This document shows, piece by piece, positions 1 through 7,900 of a DNA stretch of 43,023 nucleotides (position 1 is its first letter; every line of letters starts with the position of its first letter). The position numbers and the translations under genes are program-made. Source of the DNA: Pseudomonadota bacterium (GTDB taxonomy: Bacteria; Desulfobacterota; Desulfobacteria; Desulfobacterales; Desulfolunaceae). The notes under the pieces are model-generated. The model had not been told where the DNA came from, ran no database searches, and was given only the letters and a program-made list of their open reading frames with translations. The stretch is from assembly GCA_018818835.1 (NCBI GenBank), contig JAHIRD010000151.1, positions 1 to 43,023 on the forward strand, read 5' to 3'.

Positions 1-33
1 CATTTTACGTTTGAATATCTCAGAATAAGGCAT
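1..33 (-). CDS. IS3-type transposase OrfA, N-terminal end only (runs off the window)
   Basis: Only the first 11 codons are present, reading MPYSEIFKRKM on the minus strand. This resembles the start of IS3-like helix-turn-helix transposase OrfA proteins of the MPYS-x-x-FK-x-x-M type. A GGAGA ribosome site lies a few bases upstream of the ATG at 33-31. The rest of the element is outside the window, so family and intactness cannot be judged. The call rests on a very short match to remembered family starts. Confidence 0.4.
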   Translation of the reverse strand, partial: MPYSEIFKRKM

Positions 34-270
34 GTTGTCTCCATCGCCGCCAATTGTGGGTTGATTGCAGCACATTTTCGCCGTTCACCCCCGTCCCCAG
101 ACGGTCCTGAGTTAACCGGGCTCCAGACCGCCTGCGGACAGTGGTAAACTACTTTCTCTTTTCAGAGAAGGTGACAACTATCCTGACACAGGGGGCTTCC
201 TTCCGGGACGGGATTCTCACCCGCTCGATTACACGACCTTGCCCGGCCGCACAATTGGCCTGTCCCCGGT
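34..270 (-). other. Structured, GC-rich leader upstream of the transposase start
   Basis: No gene is seen here. The stretch is GC-rich compared with the AT-rich bases after 271. It contains small inverted repeats, including CTTTCTCT with AGAGAA at about 152-168 and CGGG with CCCG around 206-221. It is probably the non-coding end of the same insertion element, which would then end near 270 where base composition changes sharply. No terminal inverted repeat was identified. Confidence 0.3.
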
Positions 271-278
271 ATTATTGC

Positions 279-312
279 AATATAAATAGCCATATATTTA
301 TATTGATATAAT
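279..312 (+). promoter_or_regulatory. Probable brnTA promoter/operator
   Basis: A perfect 10-bp inverted repeat (AATATAAATA at 279-288, TATTTATATT at 295-304, 6-bp spacer) lies directly in front of brnT. A TATAAT hexamer follows at 307-312, so the palindrome would overlap the -35/spacer region. BrnA-type ribbon-helix-helix antitoxins are known to autorepress through palindromic operators, which fits. The -35 box itself is not clear. Confidence 0.55.
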
Positions 313-336
313 TTCATTTTTGCCTTATCATAAAAC

Positions 337-630
337 ATGAATAAACGATCTGATTTTGAGTGGGATTTTGAAAAAGACAGTGTTAACCAGGAAAAGCATG
401 GCGTTTCTTTTGCTTTGGCTCAACTTGCTTTTATAGATCCTAATCGTGTTATCCTTGAAGATCTTGAACACAGTGATGATGAAAATAGATTTTACTGTCT
501 TGGCAAGGTCTATGATGGAATAATGACAGTACGATTTACCTATAGAAAAAGCAAAATCAGACTTATTGGTGAAGGATACTGGCGGAAAGGGAAAAAGATA
601 TATGAAAGCGAAAATAAAATATTCGAATGA
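337..630 (+). CDS. brnT: BrnT family toxin (ribonuclease)
   Basis: This 97-residue protein shows the BrnT pattern. FEWDFEKD-x4-KHGVSF opens the protein, a D-x-x-HS-x-DE-x-R segment follows around residues 43-51, a central strand reads MTVRFTYR, and IRLIGEGYWRKGKKIYE closes the core. BrnT toxins are RelE-like ribonucleases that cleave mRNA and are neutralised by BrnA. The usual I-S-A-R segment is replaced by IGEGYWRKGK, so activity should not be assumed. The gene overlaps brnA by 29 bp, the toxin-first order typical of this pair. No strong ribosome site is seen; the AT-rich start region has only weak complementarity. Confidence 0.85.
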   Translation: MNKRSDFEWDFEKDSVNQEKHGVSFALAQLAFIDPNRVILEDLEHSDDENRFYCLGKVYDGIMTVRFTYRKSKIRLIGEGYWRKGKKIYESENKIFE

Positions 631-829
631 GCCTATGGGTAAGGTTAAGGTTATCACAGACTTCTTGCCTTCACCTGAAGAGCTTGCCCTAAAAGACGAA
701 ACGATCAAAGTTACAATATCACTGAGCAAAACGAGCGTTGATTTTTTTAAAAAAGAGGCTAAAAAGTATAATACTCAATATCAAAAAATGATACGTAGGC
801 TTCTGGATGAATATACTGTTCATCACTAG
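602..829 (+). CDS. brnA: BrnA family antitoxin (ribbon-helix-helix)
   Basis: This 75-residue protein starts at the ATG at 602, after a purine-rich GGAAAGGGAAAAA ribosome site. An in-frame ATG at 566 lies deep inside brnT and is less likely. The C-terminal half (ETIKVTISLSKTSVDFFKKEAKK-x-Y-x-x-MIRRLLDEY) fits a CopG/MetJ-type ribbon-helix-helix: a beta strand, then two helices ending in the MIRRLLDEY helix usual in BrnA. It should bind BrnT and repress the shared promoter through the palindrome at 279-304. Confidence 0.85.
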   Translation: MKAKIKYSNEPMGKVKVITDFLPSPEELALKDETIKVTISLSKTSVDFFKKEAKKYNTQYQKMIRRLLDEYTVHH

Positions 830-863
830 CACAGTAACCCCACGAAATCTTGGGGGTCACTCA

Positions 864-879
864 TTAAAGGTCCTGTCAA
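864..879 (+). repeat. Short dispersed repeat, copy 1 (TTAAAGGTCYTGTCAA)
   Basis: TTAAAGGTCCTGTCAA recurs, with one base changed, at 8474-8494 and 9451-9471, where the match extends to TTAAAGGTCTTGTCAACTAAA. Here and at 9451 it follows a GGGGTCAC motif. All copies are intergenic and in the transposase-remnant half of the window. Confidence 0.6.
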
Positions 880-949
880 GCGGCACAACCTTAATCGGAC
901 ATCTTGCATAATTATTGACAATCCCGAAATAATTTAATTTTTAAAAATC

Positions 950-1087
950 ATGGCACGAATAGCAAGGGCAGTGACTCCGGGAATACCACACCACATAACA
1001 CAACGCGGGAATAGGCGTCAGCAGACATTTTTCAATAAAAAAAAGGTGTCTGTCCCCCTGTTTCCCTTTTTACTGTCTCAGATCTAA
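950..1087 (+). pseudogene. REP-associated Y1 transposase (RAYT) remnant, N-terminal fragment
   Basis: The ATG at 950 opens MARIARAVTPGIPHHITQRGNRRQQTFF, split here as residues 1-28. This is the conserved start of REP-associated tyrosine transposases and includes the HHITQRGNR histidine (HUH-like) motif. Family similarity stops after about residue 29. The frame then runs through an A-rich GGTGTCTGTCCCCCTG segment to a stop at 1087. The catalytic tyrosine and the whole C-terminal domain are missing, so this is a dead fragment. Its first 55 bases or so, with a few changes, are found again at 1913. Confidence 0.8.
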
Positions 1088-1147
1088 TTTTCGTTCCCCA
1101 CATATTTTAACTTCGCTGATTTGACCTGAGTAGTTACCAGTTTTGTT

Positions 1148-1531
1148 CTATTTAACGTTTGACAAATTTATTTCGGCTTCGTCGCATGCTATAAGTGCTT
1201 CGCTTGAGCATGAAGTACAGTTGACAACATCAAAGACGGCCATCCTTAACTCTAAGTGTTTGGAGAGTGTTTTTACCTCTTCACCGATGTGTATTGCAAT
1301 GGTTAGGTATTCATTCTTTTTTTCTTCACATAAATTAGCTTTATCAAGATCGTTTATTCTTGTACGATATTGTTCCATTTCCCTTCCCGATTTGATCAAT
1401 TTTGTTATTTCGGATTTGATCTTCTTTATTTTTGCATCGGTTTCATTGGCAGAGGTATCACCATAGGCAGGACTTAGACAGAACAAAGAAATCAAGACAG
1501 CCGCACAAATCGAATTTATAATAGTTTTCAT
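1148..1531 (-). CDS. Small secreted cysteine-containing protein, function unknown
   Basis: This 127-residue protein has a clear signal peptide (MKT, hydrophobic stretch AAVLISLFCLSPAYG, likely cut after Gly24). The mature part starts with a lysine- and glutamate-rich, probably helical or coiled stretch at about 30-65. Mature cysteines are at 68, 105, 108 and 116, the last three in NCTSCSSEALIACDEA, and may form disulfides in the periplasm. A GAGGG ribosome site precedes the ATG. I do not recognise the family. It sits alone between two dead transposase copies, which suggests a mobile or recently rearranged place. Confidence 0.65.
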   Translation of the reverse strand: MKTIINSICAAVLISLFCLSPAYGDTSANETDAKIKKIKSEITKLIKSGREMEQYRTRINDLDKANLCEEKKNEYLTIAIHIGEEVKTLSKHLELRMAVFDVVNCTSCSSEALIACDEAEINLSNVK

Positions 1532-1912
1532 ATAACCCTCTCTTTTTAGATGAACTAAATTAGCCTATTAACTACAATCTGAGGTGGCCCCAATCGTTTA
1601 GAAAACGTTATCTTAAAAATAATCATTGAGTTGTTTAAAAATTATTTAAACGTTTCAACAACGCTTGCTTCTTTATTTATTGCCTAACTCTTGCATTCAT
1701 TTTTCGGCGATTCGTTTTGTGAAACGAATCTTGTTTTTTCCTGATACTTTGACTCGGGGTGATGTGATTCATGCGCTCCATGGGCATATATCAATATGAA
1801 CCATATAAAGACAAAAGTTGAAAGTCAAGCTTTTTACTTATGAAAATCAAACGGGTAAATCATAAGGGGGCGGGCCACAGGAACACATTCATTCAGCATT
1901 CAGTAAAAAATC
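1532..1912. other. Intergenic stretch with one terminator-like hairpin
   Basis: No gene is supported in this 381-base AT-rich stretch. It carries a terminator-like hairpin (listed separately) and ends at the second transposase remnant. An open frame from 1840 into that remnant has no family support before about residue 43. Confidence 0.5.
1709..1739 (+). terminator. Rho-independent terminator-like hairpin
   Basis: GATTCGTTT at 1709-1717 pairs perfectly with AAACGAATC at 1722-1730 around a TGTG loop. It is followed by TTGTTTTTT. It points along the plus strand, but no live plus-strand gene ends just upstream, so it may be a relic. Confidence 0.55.
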
Positions 1913-2289
1913 ATGGCACGAATAGCAAGGACGGTTGCTCCGGGAATACCACACCACATATTCTGGCTTGCACGAAATATGTTGAATTAAACCCAGTGCG
2001 TGCTGGTTTGGTAAATCGCCCGGAGGATTGGCCATGGAGCAGTGCCAGGCCGCATATCACCGGCAAGGATGATATGCTTGTAGACATCAAACCCTTGTTA
2101 GAGATCGTCAGTAAACCCTGGGAGCGATTCTTGTATACTGATGCTCAAGATCTGGAAATTGAGATGCTTAGAAAACACGAAAAAACCGGAAGGCCGCTCG
2201 GCGATGTCTCTTTCATCGAAAAACTGGAGCTGATTCTTGAGCGTATCCTGAAACCCAAAAAACCAGGCCCAAAAGGAAAAGATAAGTAA
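1913..2289 (+). pseudogene. REP-associated Y1 transposase (RAYT) remnant, internal deletion and frameshift
   Basis: The ATG at 1913 reads MARIARTVAPGIPHHI in one frame. From about 1962 the family C-terminus continues in another frame: CTKYVELNPVRAGLVNRPEDW, then WSSARPHITGKDD, and TGRPLGD near the end, stopping at 2289. The middle of the protein, including the rest of the Y1 catalytic domain, is deleted, and the two ends are out of frame. YVELNPVRAG-x-V and the WSSA motif identify the family clearly. The first 55 bases are nearly identical to those at 950, so both copies descend from one element. Confidence 0.85.
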
Positions 2290-2303
2290 GGGATTAAATG
2301 CTG

Positions 2304-2337
2304 AACCCTCCCCATACGTCAACGTCGGGGGAGGGTT
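2304..2337. repeat. GC-rich palindrome between the transposase remnant and the lipoprotein gene
   Basis: AACCCTCCCC at 2304-2313 pairs perfectly with GGGGAGGGTT at 2328-2337 around a 14-base loop. No T-run follows on either strand. It may be a weak shared terminator between converging genes or a REP-like palindrome, since it lies only 14 bases after a RAYT remnant. Confidence 0.5.
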
Positions 2338-2350
2338 AACACAGTATTCT

Positions 2351-4567
2351 TTAGGGCTGAATGCTCCCGGTCAAGGCTTCCATCGTTTCGATGAGCTTTT
2401 CCGCCTTGTCAGGGTATTCGGAGATCAGCATTAAAATATCTGATACGGAGGCCATGCGTTCTCCGGCGACTTCAAGAGGCAGCTGACCGGCATCGGCGTA
2501 CTGACGTTCTCCCAAGAGGATAGCGGTCCGTTCGATCAGTAGTGAGTAAGCTTCCTCTGCCATTTCAGATCCATCCCAGGACGTCGCAACCCAGGAGTAT
2601 ACGGGACTGAGGCTACTCATGCGGGCCATTTGGGCTGTCTTATCTGCCATATTGTAGGAACCGATCTCACCTGAAAATTCGACCACCACAGGATAATAAG
2701 TCTCAAAGGATTCCGGGCTGGCAGCGATTTCCTCAAGAAAAGGTTCCAGGGACAGCATGCGGGCCGTCTGAGTTTCTGAGGATGTATAATCACTGGCTTC
2801 GACGCCACCGACAAGAGTCCGGGCGGCTGTGACCAGAAGGGGATCGGTCACGTTGTCATACAGGCTGAAAAGCGACATCATTCGCTCTTGTCGGATCGTG
2901 GCATGGGAGCGATCGATGGTCGTGGTGTCTCCGGTCAATGACCGAGCATCAGACATCAGTCTGTCACGGATGTCCGGTTCACTGGCCATGGCATAAAAAA
3001 GATATTTGAACGACATCATCCGTGCAGCTCTCACGTCAACATCAATGAAATCAGGAGTCGACATCCCACCGGCCAGATGGGCGGCGGTCATCAGTTTGTC
3101 ACATATCTCAGGTTGACGGGACATGACTGCGTATAGTTTGCCCAGCAAAATCATGCGGATTTTGCGAACTGAGGTATTTGACAGATCCGTCGCACTCACA
3201 TTGCCCAACAACCGTTGAGCCACATCGATAAGGGTGTCGGCGGCTTCCGGCTGTCGGGAAATGGCGTCAAATAATCCCAAAAGAGATTTCATGCGTGCGA
3301 CCCGGATTTCCGGATCAGTCTGATCGGAATCATTGACCTCTCCGACCAGGGTAATCGCGGCCTGGATCAGGGTATCGGAGAATTCAGGTTGTCGCGCTAT
3401 GCTTTCAAACAGTATGGCAAGGGATGCCATCCTGGCCTCCCGGATTTTCGGCTCGAACAGATCTGAATCATCAAGCTCGCCTGCCAGGGTGATGGCCGCC
3501 TGGACCAGCGTATCGGCGGCTTCCGGCTGCCTTGCGACACCTTGGTATACCGAGGATAATGAGAACATCCTGGCCGCCCGGATTTCCGTCTCGAACAGAT
3601 CTGAATCATTAAGCTCGCCTACCAGGGTGATGGCCGCCTGGACCAGTGTATCGGCGACTTCCGGCTGCCTTGCGATGCCTTGGTATAACGAGGATAATGA
3701 GAACATCCTGGCCGCCCGGATTTCAGGCATCGACAGGTCCGAATCGTTGAGTTCACCGGTAAGGGTGACGGCGGTCTGGACCAGGAGACTCACTGCATCC
3801 GGCTGCCTGGCGATGTCTTCGTATAATAATGCGAATGATTGCATGCGTGCAGCCCTGATTCCGAGATCTGACGCGTCTATGTCGTTGGATTCTCCGAAAA
3901 GGGTCATGGCGGCCTGAACTATGTCGTCAGTGCTTTCCGGATATCTTCTGGCAATGGCGTCATAAACGAATGAAAGGGATTCCATCCTGGCTGCACGGAC
4001 ACGAACATCGGAGCAGGGATAGTCTTCCGTATCGCCTGTTAATGCCAGAGCCGCTTCAACGAGCTGTGCCGTTGAATCGGAATCGAAGCTCATCGATTGG
4101 AATAGAGATCCAAGGAACATCAAACGCTGGGCCTCAAAGCCAGGGTTATCCCGGACCTGGGACACCTGGATGGTCCCCATAAGATTACGGGCCATATCAA
4201 GAATCTTATCAGCAGCGTCCGGGTTGCCTGACATAGCCAGAAAAACAGATTGAAATGAGTCTATTTTCTGTATTTCAACGTTTGCGGAGATAAAATCGGG
4301 ATAGCTGTCGGCTGATTTGCACAGCCGGACCGCGGTATTATTGATCACATCAGAGACAGAGTCCTGTTCGGCCTCTGTTAGATTCGAGGGATAGACGTAT
4401 CTGAACGCGGTTTCAATCCCCTGCAACCGCTTGATATGAAACAGTTCGATGGGCTGGAGCTCGGATGTTTCGGGCTCTGTGCCCTTATTGGAATGACAAC
4501 CGGATACCAGCGTGACCATGATCAGTAACAATAGAACATAAAGAAATGGTGTTTTTGAATGCAGCAT
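2351..4567 (-). CDS. Lipoprotein made of tandem ~46-residue helical repeats
   Basis: This 738-residue protein has a lipoprotein signal (MLHSKTPFLYVLLLLIMVTL followed by VSGC lipobox). I chose the ATG at 4567 because an AAGGGGGG ribosome site precedes it; an upstream in-frame ATG at 4612 would put 15 extra residues before the signal. The mature protein is roughly a dozen units of about 46 residues, consensus IRAARM-x-SL-x-x-LY-x-x-IARQPE, then DTLVQAAITL-x-GELNDSDL. Each looks like a helix pair, giving a TPR- or HEAT-like solenoid. The lipobox residue after Cys is His, so outer-membrane sorting is likely but not certain. No enzymatic motif is seen. It is divergent from the STAND gene. Confidence 0.75.
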   Translation of the reverse strand: MLHSKTPFLYVLLLLIMVTLVSGCHSNKGTEPETSELQPIELFHIKRLQGIETAFRYVYPSNLTEAEQDSVSDVINNTAVRLCKSADSYPDFISANVEIQKIDSFQSVFLAMSGNPDAADKILDMARNLMGTIQVSQVRDNPGFEAQRLMFLGSLFQSMSFDSDSTAQLVEAALALTGDTEDYPCSDVRVRAARMESLSFVYDAIARRYPESTDDIVQAAMTLFGESNDIDASDLGIRAARMQSFALLYEDIARQPDAVSLLVQTAVTLTGELNDSDLSMPEIRAARMFSLSSLYQGIARQPEVADTLVQAAITLVGELNDSDLFETEIRAARMFSLSSVYQGVARQPEAADTLVQAAITLAGELDDSDLFEPKIREARMASLAILFESIARQPEFSDTLIQAAITLVGEVNDSDQTDPEIRVARMKSLLGLFDAISRQPEAADTLIDVAQRLLGNVSATDLSNTSVRKIRMILLGKLYAVMSRQPEICDKLMTAAHLAGGMSTPDFIDVDVRAARMMSFKYLFYAMASEPDIRDRLMSDARSLTGDTTTIDRSHATIRQERMMSLFSLYDNVTDPLLVTAARTLVGGVEASDYTSSETQTARMLSLEPFLEEIAASPESFETYYPVVVEFSGEIGSYNMADKTAQMARMSSLSPVYSWVATSWDGSEMAEEAYSLLIERTAILLGERQYADAGQLPLEVAGERMASVSDILMLISEYPDKAEKLIETMEALTGSIQP
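3454..3729 (-). repeat. Nearly identical 138-bp tandem units inside the lipoprotein gene
   Basis: Two adjacent units of 138 bp (46 codons), at 3454-3591 and 3592-3729, are nearly identical at DNA level. Both begin with CGAACAGATCTGAATCAT and contain GGTGATGGCCGCCTGGACCA. The other units have diverged. The two therefore arose by a recent in-frame duplication, and copy number probably varies between strains. Confidence 0.8.
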
Positions 4568-4674
4568 GTCCCCCCTTTTGGAACCGACCGATAAATTAGA
4601 AAATGCGATCAACGTTAACGTTTGCGAGAATCATATTGAAGGCCTTCAGCCGTGTCAAGCGGCATATCACGATA

Positions 4675-4725
4675 TATGGACCTTTTTCCATAGCCATCCA
4701 TCTGTCGACATTTTACGAGTTCGTC
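4675..4725 (-). repeat. MITE-like repeat, partial copy (one end)
   Basis: This segment is the reverse complement of the left end of the element at 17111-17263. It shares the ATGGACCTTTTTCCATAGCC core, CATCCATCTGT, and the end TTTTACGAGTTC. It lies in the 356-base spacer between the divergent lipoprotein and STAND genes, which otherwise shows no clear gene. Confidence 0.75.
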
Positions 4726-4923
4726 ACGTTTAATGCCTGGGGATGTAAAATGTAAAGAGTTCTACGTTCAACTTTAATAAAATCACTTGACGGAATGTTT
4801 GACGATGACTTACCATCCGTTGCATCCAGCGATGTAAAATTGAAATGCGCATTTTGACGGATGTCACTGAGGTGGCTGAAATTGAAAAACCGTCGTCGAT
4901 CAAACAAAACAGGAGAACCGACT

Positions 4924-7900
4924 ATGAAGGAATTGACCCTTTCTTTTACCGGGACCGATAGCGTGACGGTCCGGTTTTCGGACGAAAGTACTGCCCCGAT
5001 GGCGTTTACACACACCCTGTCCGATCAAGACCGCGAAGATATCCGTGGGTGCCTGGATTCATACGACACCCAGGACACCACGAATAGGGATGATGCACGC
5101 GCCGACCGTATTGCCGGACAGCGTCTTTCTTGGGGGGAGAGTTTGTATGATGCCGTGTTTCAAGACGGGCATGCAGGGCGATTGTTCCAGGCTTTTTATG
5201 ACACCCTGAACAACGACCATGGTGTGATGACCATTGATACCTGTGAGGCGACCGTGCTTTCCCTGCCCTGGGAATTTTTAGCCCGGGATGGGCGCCATCT
5301 TGTGCATGAGAATCCGACAATCTCCATCCGCCGGAAACTGACCGGCGTCGGAGAAAGACTTCCGGACCCGCCGGAATCGGGCTTTTTCGGCCGCACCGTG
5401 GAACTCCGAAACATCGAGCGCCACTTTATCAGCGGAGCGCGGTGCATTACCATGACCGGTTTCGGGGGCCAGGGCAAAACCACGCTGGCTGCCGAAGCCG
5501 GGCGCTGGCTGTTGTGCACGGGCATGTTTGAATCATGCTGTTTTATAAGCTTTGCAACCTATCAGGGCGTGGATCCGGTGGCCTTTTGCACCCGCGCCCT
5601 GTCCGACATCCTGTACCGGAACCTCATGGATGCCCAGACGGTAATAGAGGCCCTGACCGACCGGCCCACTCTGATCATCCTGGACAACGTGGAAAGCCTC
5701 AATAATGACAGCGGTGATCTTCAGACCGCCTTGCTGGATGCCACCGCGGCCTGGTCACGGGCCGGTCAAAGCCGGGTGCTCATCACCACCCGCCAGAATC
5801 GTCTGGCTTATCCTGATTACCCGGAGGCCGGACAAACCGTTCATCGGTATCTGGATCTCGGTGGACTTGCGGAAAAAGATGCCGTGGCCTATGTCTCAGC
5901 ATTGTGGAGACTACCGCCTGATCCGGCACCCGGAATTCACGTACCGGAGCGTCATGGACTGGTGAAACTGTTCAATCGGGTTGCGGGTCATCCCATGTGT
6001 GTGCGTATTTTAGCTTATCAGTTGAAGTCTCGGACCGTTGCCGACGTGGACAATCGTTTGGAAGCTTTATTGGCTGAGGCCCACGGCACAGGGCCGGAAA
6101 CGAATCTGCGGGTCTGTCTGGATCTTTCCCTGGAACGTCTGTCTTCCCAGATGGCCGCATTGCTTCGGAGCCTGGGGGTGTTTCAGGGCGGCGCCATGGA
6201 AGACGTGCTGCTTCAGGTGACAGGATTGGCCCCGGCCAATGAGAACATGGAGATGGCTAAGAGCCGAAAAATGCTTGAGGCCCTGAAAACAAAGAACCCC
6301 GTGACCATTGCCCGGGCCATGGGCATGAACATACCCGACGGCACGACGTTGCCGGATGATCTGGTACAACAACTTCTTGACAATGTTGATGAAACCATCG
6401 TGACGTTGGAAAAAGAACGTGCCAGCCATACCCCCACAGACCAAGGATCGAGTGTGGATGAGGCCAACTGGCCGACGTTGCGGGATTTTTTGGAGGCGAT
6501 AGGCCTGATCCGAATGGAACCGCTGGCCGAGGTGGGGGCGTCCCATGTGTCCTTTCACCCGGCCCTGGCACAAGCCTTGTGGGAACGGATCTTGGAACCG
6601 GAAAGAGAGATCTTCCTGAAAAGGCATCGTGCCGTCTATTATCAACTGGCCAAAAGCCTGCATGATCTGAATCCCCAGGAACCTCATATTACCCGGATGG
6701 TGGCCAAGTGCGAGCTGCCCAACCTGCTCGTCGCAGTCAGAGCCTCTTTTTCGGCCGGGGATGACCATGCCGTGGATTTCGTTGACCGAATCACCACGTT
6801 TCTTGGGGACTTCGGTTTTCTTATGGATCGGGACGATTTGAACCGCTTGGCTGAAGAGGTGGCCAAACCCGGTACACCGGTATGGTTCTTGAGCCGGAGC
6901 AACAAGGGCGAGGCCTTGTTTCACGCCGGACGGTATGCCGAGGCCGAGGCCGAGTTTCGGGCCATTCTGGAAATCCTGGAGCACGGGGAATCCTATGAAC
7001 GGTGTGTGACACTGGGTCGCTTGGGCCAATGCCTGGAACGTTCTGCCCGTCCCGAAGATGCGGTGGCTGTCTTTCATCAAGGCCTCGCCATGGTAGAAAC
7101 ATTGGAACAAAATCCACATGTCCGCCACCTCACGGGGAATTTGCAGGGAGACTTGGGAAACAGCCTGATGAGTAAGGGGGACTATCCCGGTGCCCGGGCA
7201 GCCTACGAGACGTCTCTTTCGATCAAAAAAGACATGGGCGATGCACGTGGGATGGCCGCTTTGGCAGGGCAGCTGGGCACCCTGGCTGGTGTTGAGGGTG
7301 ATTTTACAGAAGCGGAACGTCGCTATAAGGAGGCTCTTAAGGGTTTTCAACGATTGAAGGAACCTGCCCATGAGGCTGTGGCTCACCATCAGTTGGGCAA
7401 TGTGTATAAAGAAGCCAAGCGCTATGACAAAGCCGAGGCCGCTTACCGGGAATCGGCCCGGATTGAAGAAAGCCAAGGTGATTTGATCGGAGCGGCAGGA
7501 ACTTACACCAACCTGGCTGTGACGATGATTGCCGCCGAACGGCCTGCCGAGGCGGAAACGTGGTTCCGACGGGCCATGGGCCATCTTGAGCATTCAGGCC
7601 AAAAGAAAGCGCTATCCGACGTGATCAGCAATCTTGCGGCCCTCCTTCAGGCTGATCCGAACCGCCTGGACGAAGCACGAACATTGGCCGAACAGGCGCT
7701 GGCCATCAGGAAAACCATGAAGTCCGGTGCCGCAGAAATCTGGAAAACATATCATATTCTCGCAGAGGTCACCGACAAACAGGGCCAGGCTGAGGACGCA
7801 CGGGAATACCGGCGTCTGTCCCGTGAATCCCGAGACGGTTTTATGGGCACCCAGCACCAGGTGCGCCCCATTTTGTTACAATTCAAGCCTGTGATTCAAA

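Noticed and set aside
1-270. Group II intron or ribozyme in the structured GC-rich start
   Set aside because: A few stem motifs are suggestive, but no domain V-like hairpin or reverse transcriptase is visible.
3333-3917. 194-codon plus-strand frame with internal repeats
   Set aside because: It is the antisense shadow of the tandem repeats in the lipoprotein gene.
6067-7593. 508-codon open frame on the minus strand
   Set aside because: It is fully antisense to the STAND gene, in a G+C-rich region that leaves long shadow frames. It has no ribosome site or family motif.
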